Notes: generated by a model from the letters alone, not told the origin. A DNA stretch of 64,000 nucleotides from Catenibacillus scindens (GCF_014202115.1 NZ_JACHFW010000002.1:248001-312000); one strand, 5' to 3'. Numbered from the stretch's first letter, positions 1-8,565 are shown. Made by a program: numbers and translations.

Positions 1-2
1 TG

Positions 3-1556
3 ATATTGACTGGTGTAATTGCGGTCATTTTCCTGCTTCGTATTCTGATTTACAGCTATGGTTATACCAAAGCGCAGATTGGCGGCGCAGAGGTCAGTAA
101 AAACATCCGGCTTTTTATGGGCGACCATTTGAAGCGTATCCCGCTATCCCGGTTTACCCAGGGACAGACCGGCGATTATATCAATACCATCACAAGCGAT
201 GTAAACAACTATGAAAAAATCCTGACCCATAAGATCGGTGATCTGGCAAAGAGTTTTGCACTTTCGCTCATGCTGATTATTTTTGTGATGACTATTTATG
301 TGCCTGCCGGAATTATCCTGCTGATTGCCGATCTGCTTTTGATCCCTGGACTGTGGCTTTCTTTCCGTATGGTTCGGAAGTATGGTAAAGAAAAGAATGA
401 TATTTGTGCGGAGAATGTCAGCAGCATTGTGGAGTATGTGTCTGGTATTCAAACTTTCCGGGCCTATGGCGTAGGTGGATTGAAGAATAAAACCGTTATA
501 GGCGCCATGCGGGAGTTCTGCCGGATCAGCTTTGTGTATGAAGCAAAGGTACTGCCTATCGGCGCTGGATTTGGCATTCTAAGCTGGCTGTCCTGCCCGC
601 TGGTTATTTGGACAGCGTATGCGCCTTGGGCCGCAGGGACACTGAACACGGTAGACTATCTTTTGATCTGTATGTTGCCCCTGTTTTGTGCAAAACTGGC
701 GAACTCGATTTTTGTAGACCTCACCAGCTATAAGAACCTGATGATCTCCAAAAACAAAATCTTGGGTGTAATGAACGAACCAGAGGAAACTGGCAGTATG
801 GAGCCGTTTCAAACGTCCACCCATGAAATCACCTTCGACAGTGTGGACTTCTCGTATGTACCCGGAGAGCCGGTGCTGAAATACGCCACCTTTACAGTGC
901 CAGACCAGAAACTCACAGCCATTGTCGGGGACTCCGGTTCCGGCAAATCTACCATTCTGAACCTGATTGCAAAATACTACGAGGCGAATGGAGGAACCAT
1001 TTCAATCGGCGGCAAACCGATTAACCATGTGGCCGCAGAGCGTGTACTGGAACAAATCTCTATGGTAGACCAGGATGTATTTCTCTTTGACGATACCATC
1101 CGGGATAATATCCGGCACGCCCGCCCCAATGCCACGGACGAGGAAATCGAGGCCGCTTGCCGGGAGGCCAACTGTGACGGCTTCATCCGCAAGATGGAAA
1201 AGGGATATGATACGTCGACCGGCGAGAACGGAAACCTTCTCTCTGGCGGTGAGCGTCAACGGATTTCCATCGCCCGCGCTATCCTGAAAAACAGCCCGAT
1301 CCTGCTTTTGGATGAAGCAACAGCGTCCCTTGACATTGAGAATGAACTGGCAGTAAAGCAGGCCATCGCCAATCTGCTGAAAGAGAAAAAGACTGTGGTA
1401 ATGATTGCTCATACCCTTTCCATCGTCAAAAATGCAGATCAAATCCTTGTGGTATCTGACGGAAAGATTGCTGAAGCTGGTACTCACGATGAATTGCTGG
1501 CTAAAGGCGGAAAGTATGCGGCTATGTGGAACGCCGAACAAAAAATTTCTGCCTGA
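3..1556 (+). CDS. ABC exporter, fused membrane and ATP-binding domains (5' end outside window)
   Basis: This is the C-terminal part of a type IV ABC half-transporter; the reading frame is open to the left edge, so the true start is outside the window. The first roughly 245 residues hold membrane helices of the exporter fold, followed by a nucleotide-binding domain with Walker A GDSGSGKST, signature LSGGERQR, Walker B LLLLDEA and an H-loop histidine (IAHTLS). All catalytic motifs are intact. A DtxR-type metalloregulator follows after 12 bases, which suggests a metal- or siderophore-related transporter of the YbtPQ/IrtAB type working with a partner subunit to the left. That substrate is inference; a drug or peptide exporter is possible. 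Confidence 0.9.
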   Translation: MLTGVIAVIFLLRILIYSYGYTKAQIGGAEVSKNIRLFMGDHLKRIPLSRFTQGQTGDYINTITSDVNNYEKILTHKIGDLAKSFALSLMLIIFVMTIYVPAGIILLIADLLLIPGLWLSFRMVRKYGKEKNDICAENVSSIVEYVSGIQTFRAYGVGGLKNKTVIGAMREFCRISFVYEAKVLPIGAGFGILSWLSCPLVIWTAYAPWAAGTLNTVDYLLICMLPLFCAKLANSIFVDLTSYKNLMISKNKILGVMNEPEETGSMEPFQTSTHEITFDSVDFSYVPGEPVLKYATFTVPDQKLTAIVGDSGSGKSTILNLIAKYYEANGGTISIGGKPINHVAAERVLEQISMVDQDVFLFDDTIRDNIRHARPNATDEEIEAACREANCDGFIRKMEKGYDTSTGENGNLLSGGERQRISIARAILKNSPILLLDEATASLDIENELAVKQAIANLLKEKKTVVMIAHTLSIVKNADQILVVSDGKIAEAGTHDELLAKGGKYAAMWNAEQKISA

Positions 1557-1568
1557 TTGGAGGTAACG

Positions 1569-1952
1569 ATGAAACTCTACGCGTCCGGGGAGGACTATTT
1601 GGAGGCTATTCTGGTTCTTCATAAAAAAATGGGTATGGTGCGCTCCGTGGACGTGGCTCGGCATCTTGGAGTATCCAAGCCCAGCGTCTGCCATGCGGTA
1701 GCAGTCCTGCAGGAGGGCGGCTTCCTTATTATGGATGAAGATCACTTTCTCCATCTGACAGAACAGGGGCGCAAGATCGCAGAAAAAATTTACGAGCGGC
1801 ATCGGTTTTTTACAGCATGGCTTATGGAGGCCGGTGTCGATCTGAAAATCGCGGAAAAAGATGCCTGCCGTATTGAACATGTGGTCAGCGATGAAACTTT
1901 TTCCCGTCTGAAGGAAAAGTATAAGGAAGAAAGTACAGACAGTGAATTGTGA
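1569..1952 (+). CDS. DtxR/MntR-family metal-dependent transcriptional regulator
   Basis: A 127-residue winged-helix repressor with an N-terminal DNA-binding domain (about residues 5-65) and a helical dimerization/metal-binding domain. Likely metal ligands line up with the family: Asp9, Glu12, His78, Cys100, Glu103 and His104. A Cys at position 100, where manganese-sensing MntR has Glu, resembles the iron-type DtxR/IdeR arrangement, so iron sensing is the better guess. The ATG at 1569 follows GGAGG at 1559-1563; an in-frame TTG at 1557 lacks a ribosome site. The SH3-like third domain of long DtxR proteins is absent, as is normal for the short class. It probably represses the exporter gene just upstream. 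Confidence 0.88.
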   Translation: MKLYASGEDYLEAILVLHKKMGMVRSVDVARHLGVSKPSVCHAVAVLQEGGFLIMDEDHFLHLTEQGRKIAEKIYERHRFFTAWLMEAGVDLKIAEKDACRIEHVVSDETFSRLKEKYKEESTDSEL

Positions 1953-1975
1953 GAAAGCAGAGGAGGGGATTGGTG

Positions 1976-2368
1976 ATGCAGCTGAACAGCTCTACAGACT
2001 ATGCGATCCGGATGCTGATCTGCCTGGCCAAGGCTTCCGGAGCCGTTTCCTCCTCCCAACTGGCCAGAACGATTGGTGTCTCTCCGCGTTATCTGCTTCA
2101 GATTGGAGCCAGACTGCGGGATGCCGGTTTTATCAGTGTGAGTTTTGGCGCTGCCGGAGGATATAGGCTGTCTCGATTACCGGGAGAGATAAGTCTGCTG
2201 GATGTTATTACTGCTATGGAAGGGAGAAAGGATCTGTCAGAATGTCGATCATGTATAAAAGAAAAGCAGGAGTTCAGGCTTTTAAGACATGTTTATGAAG
2301 AATTAGAAATTGGGATAACAAGGCAGCTGCAGACAGTAACGATTTGTGAACTGCTGCCGGAAGAATAG
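1976..2368 (+). CDS. Rrf2-family transcriptional regulator (copy 1 of 3)
   Basis: A 130-residue Rrf2 winged-helix protein. The N-terminal half has the family pattern (STDYAIRM, then a helix-turn-helix ending in RYLLQIGARLR and a GAAGGY wing). The ATG at 1976 follows AGGAGGGG at 1961-1968 and matches the start of the two paralogues at 5252 and 24178. It keeps only two cysteines in the usual cofactor region (Cys90 and Cys93), not the three of IscR or NsrR, so iron-sulfur sensing is doubtful. It ends the cassette of ABC exporter and DtxR regulator and is followed by a terminator. Confidence 0.9.
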   Translation: MQLNSSTDYAIRMLICLAKASGAVSSSQLARTIGVSPRYLLQIGARLRDAGFISVSFGAAGGYRLSRLPGEISLLDVITAMEGRKDLSECRSCIKEKQEFRLLRHVYEELEIGITRQLQTVTICELLPEE

Positions 2369-2377
2369 GGAGAAGAA

Positions 2378-2423
2378 AACAACGTCTGGAAAGGTAAGAT
2401 GGCTTATTTTTCCGGACGTTGTT
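2378..2423 (+). terminator. Intrinsic terminator after Rrf2 copy 1
   Basis: A hairpin with arms at 2378-2392 and 2408-2423 (AACAACGTCTGG pairing with CCGGACGTTGTT, one wobble), ending in a T-rich stretch. It closes the first cassette. Confidence 0.75.
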
Positions 2424-2450
2424 TGTATGAGATCATTATTTCACAAAATG

Positions 2451-2467
2451 AATGAATAATATTCATT
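2451..2467 (+). promoter_or_regulatory. Palindromic operator in the methyltransferase promoter
   Basis: AATGAATAATATTCATT has perfect 7-bp arms around a 3-bp centre and its right edge overlaps the -35 box at 2466-2471. A near-identical copy lies before the MATE gene at 3793-3809. Because a TetR-family gene sits between the two target genes, this is most likely the TetR operator (inference). Confidence 0.75.
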
Positions 2468-2493
2468 GACATTTCAGAAAAACCTGATATACT
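2466..2493 (+). promoter_or_regulatory. Sigma-A promoter of the methyltransferase gene
   Basis: TTGACA (2466-2471), a 16-bp spacer and TATACT (2488-2493). The operator overlaps the -35 box, so binding would block polymerase. Confidence 0.8.
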
Positions 2494-2519
2494 TGTGAAG
2501 TGAAAGGAGGTCATAACTG

Positions 2520-3128
2520 ATGGCTGATATAAAAGAAAGATCGAAATCCACATTCAATCAACAGGCGGATACTTATGATGAGGATATCCATGGGCAGCAT
2601 GCAAGAACACTCTATCCTGTTCTATTGAGTAAGTTGGCGCATATTCCGTTTCAGAGAGCCTTAGACTTGGGATGCGGGACGGGAGAGATGATGAAAATGC
2701 TGCTGCAGGTCGATGATCAGAGAGAGTTGTATGGCATTGATCTATCGGAAAAAATGCTTTCGGTTGCTGAGAGCAAATTATCGGGCAAGGTTCGGCTGGT
2801 TCTTGGAGACAGTGAGCATCTTCCGTTTGCGGACAATTTCTTTGATGTTGTGTACTGCAACGATTCCTTCCATCATTATCCGGCTCCGGAGAATGTCATT
2901 GGAGAAGTCCAAAGAGTTTTAAAACCGGGCGGTACATTTTTGATTGGAGATTGCTGGCAGCCCTTGGTAGGACGCGCGATTATGAATTTTTATATGCGCC
3001 ATAGCAAAGAAGGCGATGTAAAAATTTATTCAAAAGAAGAGATGATTTCCCTGCTGTCTCAATGTTTCCATAATATTTCATGGGAGCAGGTAGGTCATAC
3101 GGCTTGCGTTTCTATGGGTATAAAATGA
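2520..3128 (+). CDS. Class I SAM-dependent methyltransferase (Methyltransf_11/UbiE-like)
   Basis: A 202-residue soluble methyltransferase. Motif I is LDLGCGTGEMM (about residues 46-56), the acidic residue at the end of strand 2 is in YGIDLSE, and the motif II/III region reads DVVYCNDSFHHY followed by VLKPGGTFLIGDCW. The ATG at 2520 follows AAGGAGG at 2504-2510. The substrate cannot be read from the sequence. It shares a palindromic operator with the MATE pump at 3868, which suggests a common response in which a toxic compound is modified and exported (inference). Confidence 0.9.
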   Translation: MADIKERSKSTFNQQADTYDEDIHGQHARTLYPVLLSKLAHIPFQRALDLGCGTGEMMKMLLQVDDQRELYGIDLSEKMLSVAESKLSGKVRLVLGDSEHLPFADNFFDVVYCNDSFHHYPAPENVIGEVQRVLKPGGTFLIGDCWQPLVGRAIMNFYMRHSKEGDVKIYSKEEMISLLSQCFHNISWEQVGHTACVSMGIK

Positions 3129-3142
3129 CTGATATTCACTCA

Positions 3143-3171
3143 TTGAATTTATGGGAGCGGTATGGTATCAT
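3143..3171 (+). promoter_or_regulatory. Promoter of the TetR gene
   Basis: TTGAAT (3143-3148), a 17-bp spacer and TATCAT (3166-3171). The overlapping ATTCACTCATTGAAT (3134-3148) has 5-bp inverted arms related to the half-sites at 2451 and 3793, which would fit autoregulation. Confidence 0.55.
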
Positions 3172-3192
3172 GGAAGAAAGGAGGAACGAGGT

Positions 3193-3753
3193 ATGCGGAT
3201 TACGAAAGAGCCGGAAGAGCGCAGACAGGAGATCTTTGATGCTGCCCTGAAACTGTTTGGCGAGAAGGGCTATGAAAAAATCACGATTACGGATATTGCC
3301 AAATCTATCGGGGTATCTCAGGGCCTTTGCTACCGTTATTTCCCATCAAAGGAAGTATTGTTTGACAGCGCGATTGAGCAGTATGCGGATATATTGGTAT
3401 CCCAGTTTGCCAAAATGGCTGAAAACACCCATATGCCATTAAAACAATTCATCGAGGAGATGCCGTTGAATGTAGAAGATCAAAATACAAAATATTACGC
3501 AGTCTTCCATGGCCCGCAAAACAAAAAGTTCCATAACCAGCTTTCTCTCAAAACCTGTGAAAAACTTGTGCCAGTGATCGAAAAAATGCTGCAGAATGCC
3601 CGGGAAAATGGAGAGATCCAGCTTGAGGATCTGAAAACGGCGGCAATGTTCTGCATTTATGGGCAGCTTGGTATTCTGCTGGACGATGGTATGGACCAAA
3701 AGGAAAAAGCAAACCGGATTCGTAAATTTCTGATTTACGCGCTCCATCTTTAA
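3193..3753 (+). CDS. TetR/AcrR-family transcriptional regulator
   Basis: A 186-residue one-component repressor. Residues about 8-55 form the TetR helix-turn-helix (IFDAALKLFGEKGYEKITITDIAKSIG, then CYRYFPSKE), and the rest is a helical ligand-binding domain. The ATG at 3193 follows AGGAGG at 3179-3184 with 8 bases of spacing; an upstream in-frame ATG at 3151 lies inside the promoter and is rejected. It sits between the methyltransferase and MATE genes, both preceded by an AATGAAT-type palindrome, and is the obvious candidate to bind there. The inducing ligand is unknown. Confidence 0.9.
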   Translation: MRITKEPEERRQEIFDAALKLFGEKGYEKITITDIAKSIGVSQGLCYRYFPSKEVLFDSAIEQYADILVSQFAKMAENTHMPLKQFIEEMPLNVEDQNTKYYAVFHGPQNKKFHNQLSLKTCEKLVPVIEKMLQNARENGEIQLEDLKTAAMFCIYGQLGILLDDGMDQKEKANRIRKFLIYALHL

Positions 3754-3792
3754 AAGCCCCTGCTCCCAGTAGGGGAATTTTAATAGCCTATA

Positions 3793-3809
3793 AATGAATA
3801 ATGTTCATT
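3793..3809 (+). promoter_or_regulatory. Second copy of the AATGAAT palindrome, before the MATE gene
   Basis: AATGAATAATGTTCATT differs from the palindrome at 2451-2467 at one base. It lies about 60 bp upstream of the MATE start. No convincing -35/-10 pair was seen next to it. Confidence 0.7.
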
Positions 3810-3867
3810 CAATAATAACATTTACATTTTAAATCAATGAAGCCTGTTAGAGCGGAAAGGAAGAACG

Positions 3868-5223
3868 ATGATGAAGAAAATTGATTTTATCGGCGGCAAT
3901 ACAAGGCATTGTCTGCTGGCAATGGCGCTGCCAATGGTTGCGGCCATGTTTTTGAATATGATGTATAATCTGGTGGACAGCCTTTGGATCGGCAACTTAC
4001 TGGGAGAAACAGCGTATGCTGCCTTAACAAATTCCACACCGATTATTTTAATTTTGACCTCCGTTGCCATGGGAGCCACAAACGGTGTATCCATTTTGCT
4101 TTCCCAGGCCATTGGCTCAAAAAATGAAAAACGAACGGAAAGTTTAATCGGCACTTCTTTTTGTGTGGCTGTCGTCTTTTCCATTGGAGTGACTGTCATA
4201 CTGGAGATTTTGCTTCCGACGATCTTAAATGTTTTAAATACTCCGGCGGAAACTTATGATATGGCATACAGCTATTTATCCATCTATGTGTTAGGTTATC
4301 TGGCAATTTATTTATACTGTTATTTCGCTGCGGTGCTGCGCAGTTTTGGAAACTCTATGTTTCAGGCTATTGCCATGCTGACGACAACCATATTAAACGC
4401 GATTCTTGACCCTATTTTCATTCATTTTATCGGATTCAACGGCGCGGCTATAGCCACGGTATTGTCAGAGGGCATCTGCCTTGTATTTATGCTGTTTTAC
4501 ATTAAAAAGAAGAAACTGTTTGCATTTAAACTTTCCAGCTTTGATAAAGCGGATATATGGCTGCTGATTCAGAAAGCCGTTCCTTCTGTGGTCCAGCAAA
4601 GCATACCGGCGATCAGCACCACGTTTCTTACAGCCCTTGTCAGTACATACAGCATCACAGCCATTGCGGCTTATGGGGTAACAGGGAAACTGGAGATCAT
4701 TCTTTTTTATCCGGCCATGGCTCTGAATATGGTCCTGACAACGATCATTGGCCAGTGTGCCGGCGGGAACCGGTATGACCGGGCAAGAGATTATCTGAAA
4801 TGCGGTCTGAAATATGGCTGCGGCCTGCTGGTGATTCTTTCTGTGTTGGTTGTCGGTTTTTCCAGACAGCTTTCCGGACTGTTTGTGAGAAGCGATGAAG
4901 TGGCAGAGATTGTAGGTACCTATTTTTTGATTGTCGGCATTGGGTATATTTTGAATACGGTCACAAACTGTTATCTGGGGTCACTTAATGGTTTGGGAAA
5001 ACCCTCTAAAAGCATGTTTTTGATGATTTTTTACTACATTATCGTAAGGATGCCCCTTGCTTATTTATTGTCCCATTTGAATTTGGGCCTTAATGGGATC
5101 TGGGCCGCAGTTTTAGTCAGTCATGTCGTTGCCAGTATTGCAGCCGCTTTAACAGGAAACGTATATTTGAAAAAGGGATGGAAGGGAACGAAAGAAGGAA
5201 ATCGGATCTCTTCGGAAATGTAG
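3868..5223 (+). CDS. MATE-family efflux transporter
   Basis: A 451-residue polytopic membrane protein with about twelve hydrophobic segments, normal length for the family. The N-terminus has the bacterial MATE pattern (MALPMVAAMFLNMMYNLVDSLWIG), and each half has the ALTNSTPI/AAYGVTGK type of conserved loop. MATE proteins export cationic drugs or metabolites using sodium or proton gradients. The start chosen is the first of two adjacent ATG codons (3868 and 3871), behind GGAAAGGA. It is probably controlled by the TetR protein encoded upstream and is followed after 28 bases by Rrf2 copy 2. Confidence 0.92.
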   Translation: MMKKIDFIGGNTRHCLLAMALPMVAAMFLNMMYNLVDSLWIGNLLGETAYAALTNSTPIILILTSVAMGATNGVSILLSQAIGSKNEKRTESLIGTSFCVAVVFSIGVTVILEILLPTILNVLNTPAETYDMAYSYLSIYVLGYLAIYLYCYFAAVLRSFGNSMFQAIAMLTTTILNAILDPIFIHFIGFNGAAIATVLSEGICLVFMLFYIKKKKLFAFKLSSFDKADIWLLIQKAVPSVVQQSIPAISTTFLTALVSTYSITAIAAYGVTGKLEIILFYPAMALNMVLTTIIGQCAGGNRYDRARDYLKCGLKYGCGLLVILSVLVVGFSRQLSGLFVRSDEVAEIVGTYFLIVGIGYILNTVTNCYLGSLNGLGKPSKSMFLMIFYYIIVRMPLAYLLSHLNLGLNGIWAAVLVSHVVASIAAALTGNVYLKKGWKGTKEGNRISSEM

Positions 5224-5251
5224 CTATATTTGAGATAAGGAGGAAATCAGT

Positions 5252-5683
5252 ATGTGGCTCAACGCTTCAACAGACTATGCGATCCGGATGCTGATCTGCC
5301 TGTCCAGGGCTTCCGGAGTCGTTTCCTCCTCCAAACTGGCAAAAGCTATTGGCGTATCGCCCCGTTATCTGCTTCAGATTGGAGCCAGACTGCGGGAGGC
5401 AGGATTCGTCCATGTGGGGCATGGCTCCGCCGGCGGCTATCAGTTGTCACGGCCGCCGGCTAAAATCAGTCTGATGGATGTCATTATGGCCATGAATCGT
5501 AAAGGCAATGTGGCTGTTCTGCCGGATAAAAGACTACCGAAGGAGGATTTTCACACACTGGAATGTACATATAGACGACTGGAAAAAGGGATACACAGGC
5601 AGCTGGAGAGCATTACGATTTCAGATTTGTCACAGACAGAGTGTGGGGAATTAAACAGACAAATCGGGAAGGCAAATACATAA
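5252..5683 (+). CDS. Rrf2-family transcriptional regulator (copy 2 of 3)
   Basis: A 143-residue Rrf2 protein whose first 50 residues are almost the same as copy 1 at 1976; long stretches are also identical at DNA level, so the duplication is fairly recent. The C-terminal half differs and contains no cysteine in the usual iron-sulfur loop; the only cysteines are one near the N-terminus and two in the second half outside that loop. The ATG at 5252 follows AAGGAGG. It is the last gene of the methyltransferase-TetR-MATE cassette. Confidence 0.9.
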   Translation: MWLNASTDYAIRMLICLSRASGVVSSSKLAKAIGVSPRYLLQIGARLREAGFVHVGHGSAGGYQLSRPPAKISLMDVIMAMNRKGNVAVLPDKRLPKEDFHTLECTYRRLEKGIHRQLESITISDLSQTECGELNRQIGKANT

Positions 5684-5803
5684 AAGAGCCGTCAAATGTT
5701 GTGCTGTGACTGAAGCGAGCCGTCCACTTTGCTGATTTTATCAACATTTCGGTCCAATGGTGATGACCTGCAAAATATTGCGTATCGTATGAAGTACTTT
5801 GTT

Positions 5804-5831
5804 TTGAATTTCCGTTAAAACATGCTAAAAT
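5804..5831 (+). promoter_or_regulatory. Promoter of the XRE gene at 5855
   Basis: TTGAAT (5804-5809), a 16-bp spacer and TAAAAT (5826-5831), 24 bases before the start codon. Confidence 0.6.
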
Positions 5832-5854
5832 GAGTCGAAACGGAGGAAATATAC

Positions 5855-6250
5855 ATGAATGATTTTGAATTTACAGGCAGGATTATCAAGGAAGCCCGGG
5901 AAGCAAAAGGATGGACGCAGCTTCAGCTTGCTGATGCCTTAGATGTGGATATACGAACAGTAAGGCGATTAGAAGATGGAACCAGCAAGCATGGCACGGA
6001 AATATTTTTAAAATGTGTCGTAACGCTTCGTTTATCGGCGGACATTTGTATTTACGCGCCCCGCGATGAGACAGGGCTTCTGATGCACAGGCTCTATCAG
6101 GAGATGCTTCAGTTGACACCGCAACAGATTGAGCGGGTATACAAGTCGGCACTCCATATACGGGAATGGTATGACCAGCATCCGGAGATCGAGACATGGG
6201 AGGACTATATTCGGTACATGGGGAAATCCGATGAAGAACAGGAAGTGTGA
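5855..6250 (+). CDS. XRE-family helix-turn-helix regulator
   Basis: A 131-residue protein. Residues about 8-58 form a Cro/CI-type helix-turn-helix (IIKEAREAKGWTQLQLADALDVDIRTVRRLE); the C-terminal half is helical, with no recognised domain and no membrane segment. ACGGAGG at 5840-5846 supports the ATG at 5855. It lies alone between cassette (b) and the two-component system at 6461, with its own promoter. Confidence 0.85.
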   Translation: MNDFEFTGRIIKEAREAKGWTQLQLADALDVDIRTVRRLEDGTSKHGTEIFLKCVVTLRLSADICIYAPRDETGLLMHRLYQEMLQLTPQQIERVYKSALHIREWYDQHPEIETWEDYIRYMGKSDEEQEV

Positions 6251-6408
6251 AAGTACACAGAATGGGAAAAGTCCGAACAGAATAGTAAATTGATAGGGCA
6301 GGAATCCAATGCGGTTCCTGCTTTTTCTGCGCTTCCGGATCATTGGAAATATCCGGGGATTTTTTGAGAACCGAAAAGGTTGTGATTGACTGAAAAAAAG
6401 TGTCCCAA

Positions 6409-6441
6409 CTCCACCGGAACTCCACATTCGTGTGATACACT
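6409..6441 (+). promoter_or_regulatory. Activator-type promoter with phased CTCCAC repeats, before the VanR-like gene
   Basis: CTCCACC at 6409-6415 and CTCCACA at 6420-6426 are direct repeats exactly 11 bp apart, in place of a normal -35 box. The -10 box TACACT is at 6436-6441. OmpR/PhoB regulators bind direct repeats of this period (family knowledge). The same arrangement precedes the transporter operon at 19087. Confidence 0.7.
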
Positions 6442-6460
6442 ACTTATGGAGGTGCAAGCA

Positions 6461-7135
6461 ATGTCAAAACTGATTTTGGTTATAGAAGATGAAACATCCA
6501 TTCAGAATATTATCAGGGCGTTCCTGGAGGACGCAGGCTACACGGTGGTCCTGGCCGCGGATGGTCTGGAAGGGATCGAACAGTTCCGGGCGAACAGGCC
6601 CAACCTGGTGCTTTTAGACTTAATGCTCCCGAAAATTGACGGCTTTGCCGTGTGCGAAATTCTGCGGAAAGAAAGCCATGTCCCCATTATCATGCTCACC
6701 GCATTGGACGATGACGACAGCCAGATGAAGGGCTTTGACGCCCTGGCCGATGATTACGTCACCAAGCCCTTTTCCATGCCGGTGGTGATGAAGCATATCG
6801 AAGCGGTACTGCGGCGGGCCGAACAGGGCGGCGCTGCGCCCAATACCGTGATACGCTATAAGGAAATCACGGTGGATACGGACAGCCTTTCCGTCCTTGT
6901 GGGAACAGAAAGCGTTTCCCTGACCACCAGGGAATTTGAGATTTTGAAGCTCCTTCTGGAAAACCAGGGCCGGGTGGTGTCCAGGGAAAGGCTGCTGGAC
7001 ACGGTTTGGGGCTACGATTATGTTGGCGACGAAAAAATCATAAACACCCACATCAAGAACATCCGTAAAAAGCTGGGTGTGGACTACATCGAAACCATAA
7101 GAGGGGCGGGATATAAAATTGAAAAGGAAGATTAG
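6461..7135 (+). CDS. OmpR/PhoB-family response regulator (VanR-like)
   Basis: A 224-residue response regulator. The receiver domain (about residues 3-115) has phosphoacceptor Asp53 in LVLLDLMLP, an acidic pocket at Glu9/Asp10 and the switch Lys in VTKPF. The C-terminal winged helix carries the TTREFEILKLL and TRGAGYKI type motifs. The ATG at 6461 follows GGAGG at 6448-6452. Its 3' end overlaps the kinase gene by 17 bases. The phased CTCCAC repeats in its own promoter suggest autoregulation. Confidence 0.93.
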   Translation: MSKLILVIEDETSIQNIIRAFLEDAGYTVVLAADGLEGIEQFRANRPNLVLLDLMLPKIDGFAVCEILRKESHVPIIMLTALDDDDSQMKGFDALADDYVTKPFSMPVVMKHIEAVLRRAEQGGAAPNTVIRYKEITVDTDSLSVLVGTESVSLTTREFEILKLLLENQGRVVSRERLLDTVWGYDYVGDEKIINTHIKNIRKKLGVDYIETIRGAGYKIEKED

Positions 7136-8480
7136 CGGGAGCATTCAGGCCAAGACCTTCCTCAGTATGCTGGCGCTGCTGGTGGTCTGCTGCATCCTCA
7201 TTTACGGCATGGTAATGATCTTTCTGCCGAGAAATTATCATACGGAGCTGGAAGGCCAGGTTACTTCCGATTTTTATGACTTGATGGCGGTCCTGGAGCG
7301 GAACGGCTGGGAGGCCAGTTCGGACAGTTTGATGGAGTTTTCCATGAGGAACAACGCTTCGGTGAAAGTCAACGATCATTATGGGAATAATCTGTTCTCC
7401 GTGAATTTTGCCGATATGGAGAACCTGGACACTTCTGCCCCCTCTATGAGCTGTTCCGCTACATTCCAGCAAGGCGGGCAGACCTACCATGTATTTGCCA
7501 ATGCCGCCCTGGTCGCGGTGGCGCAATCTTATGACATCCTGCTGAAGCTCATCCCCTTGATCGCCGTTGTGATTCTGCTGATCTCCGTCATGGGGGCGGT
7601 GGTTTGTTCCCGGTACTACTCCAAGCCACTGGTTAGTATCAGCAATGTGGCGAAACGGATGACCACCCTGGATATGACCTGGAAGTGTGAAGTCAACCGA
7701 AAAGACGAGATCGGTGTACTGGCTGCCAGCCTGAATGAAATGGCCCAGCGGTTAAGCAGCACAATGGAGCGTCTGCAGGCCGCCAATGAACAGCTGCAGC
7801 AGGATATTGAACGGGAGCGGGAACAGGAAAAACAGAGGATTGATTTTTTTACAGCCGTTTCCCACGAATTAAAAACGCCGATTGCCATCCTCAAAGGGGA
7901 ACTGGAGGGGATGCTCTATCAGGTAGGAGAGTATAAAGACCGGGATGCTTATCTGCGCCATTGCCTGAAAATCACCGATGATATGGGAAAAATCGTGAAG
8001 GAGATCCTTATGGCGGCCCGGATGGGCGGCAGTGATTTTCAGCTTTCCTGTTCAGATCTGGATTTGAGTCCGATGGCAGAGCGGGCATGCCGGAAGATCA
8101 TGGGAAGGATGGAAGATAAAGGAATGGATCTTACTATGGACATCCATCCGGAAGTGCATTACCGTGGGGATGGGCGGCTGTTGGAGATGGCGCTGGATAA
8201 TGTATTGAGCAATGCGGTGATCTATTCCCAGGCAGGCGCAAGGGTAGCCGTTTCATTAAAAGATGGGCTGTTTTCTGTAGAGAACAGCGGCGTTCATCTG
8301 CCGGAGGAGGATCTGAAGAAGATCTTTAAACCCTTCTACCGGCCGGATAAATCCCGGAACCGGAACAGCGGCGGCAGTGGTCTGGGACTTTATATTACCA
8401 AAATGATTTTAGAACATCATGGGATTGATTGCTGCATGGAAAATACGGAGGCTGGCGTAAAATTTACGGTATTTTTGTAG
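7119..8480 (+). CDS. Membrane sensor histidine kinase (VanS-like), TTG start
   Basis: A 453-residue kinase. Membrane segments lie at about residues 13-36 and 143-165, with a roughly 105-residue external region between them; a HAMP linker (about 166-218) and a coiled coil follow. The HisKA box FFTAVSHELKTP has the phosphoacceptor His249, and the ATPase domain has the N box DNVLSNAV and the G box GSGLGLYI. The start is TTG at 7119 behind GAGGGGCGGG, overlapping the regulator gene. Fragments of a very similar gene lie at 9654-9959 and 10711-10966. A cell-envelope stress or antimicrobial signal is plausible, because its promoter repeats recur at an FtsX-type ABC operon. Confidence 0.92.
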   Translation: MKRKISGSIQAKTFLSMLALLVVCCILIYGMVMIFLPRNYHTELEGQVTSDFYDLMAVLERNGWEASSDSLMEFSMRNNASVKVNDHYGNNLFSVNFADMENLDTSAPSMSCSATFQQGGQTYHVFANAALVAVAQSYDILLKLIPLIAVVILLISVMGAVVCSRYYSKPLVSISNVAKRMTTLDMTWKCEVNRKDEIGVLAASLNEMAQRLSSTMERLQAANEQLQQDIEREREQEKQRIDFFTAVSHELKTPIAILKGELEGMLYQVGEYKDRDAYLRHCLKITDDMGKIVKEILMAARMGGSDFQLSCSDLDLSPMAERACRKIMGRMEDKGMDLTMDIHPEVHYRGDGRLLEMALDNVLSNAVIYSQAGARVAVSLKDGLFSVENSGVHLPEEDLKKIFKPFYRPDKSRNRNSGGSGLGLYITKMILEHHGIDCCMENTEAGVKFTVFL

Positions 8481-8500
8481 TGAATGTTAATGTGCGTTGC

Positions 8501-8529
8501 TTGTGGCAACGGGCATTTTTCCGTACAAT
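8501..8529 (+). promoter_or_regulatory. Promoter of XRE-membrane regulator 1
   Basis: TTGTGG (8501-8506), a 17-bp spacer and TACAAT (8524-8529). The sequence leading into the -35 box (8485-8503) matches 10148-10166 at 18 of 19 bases. Confidence 0.5.
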
Positions 8530-8565
8530 AGCAGTACAAACTTAAGGTGAAGGAGTGAGTTTTTT

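Noticed and set aside
3757-3775. CCCCT/AGGGG hairpin as terminator of the TetR gene
   Set aside because: Only five base pairs with a 9-base loop and a weak T run; too weak to call.
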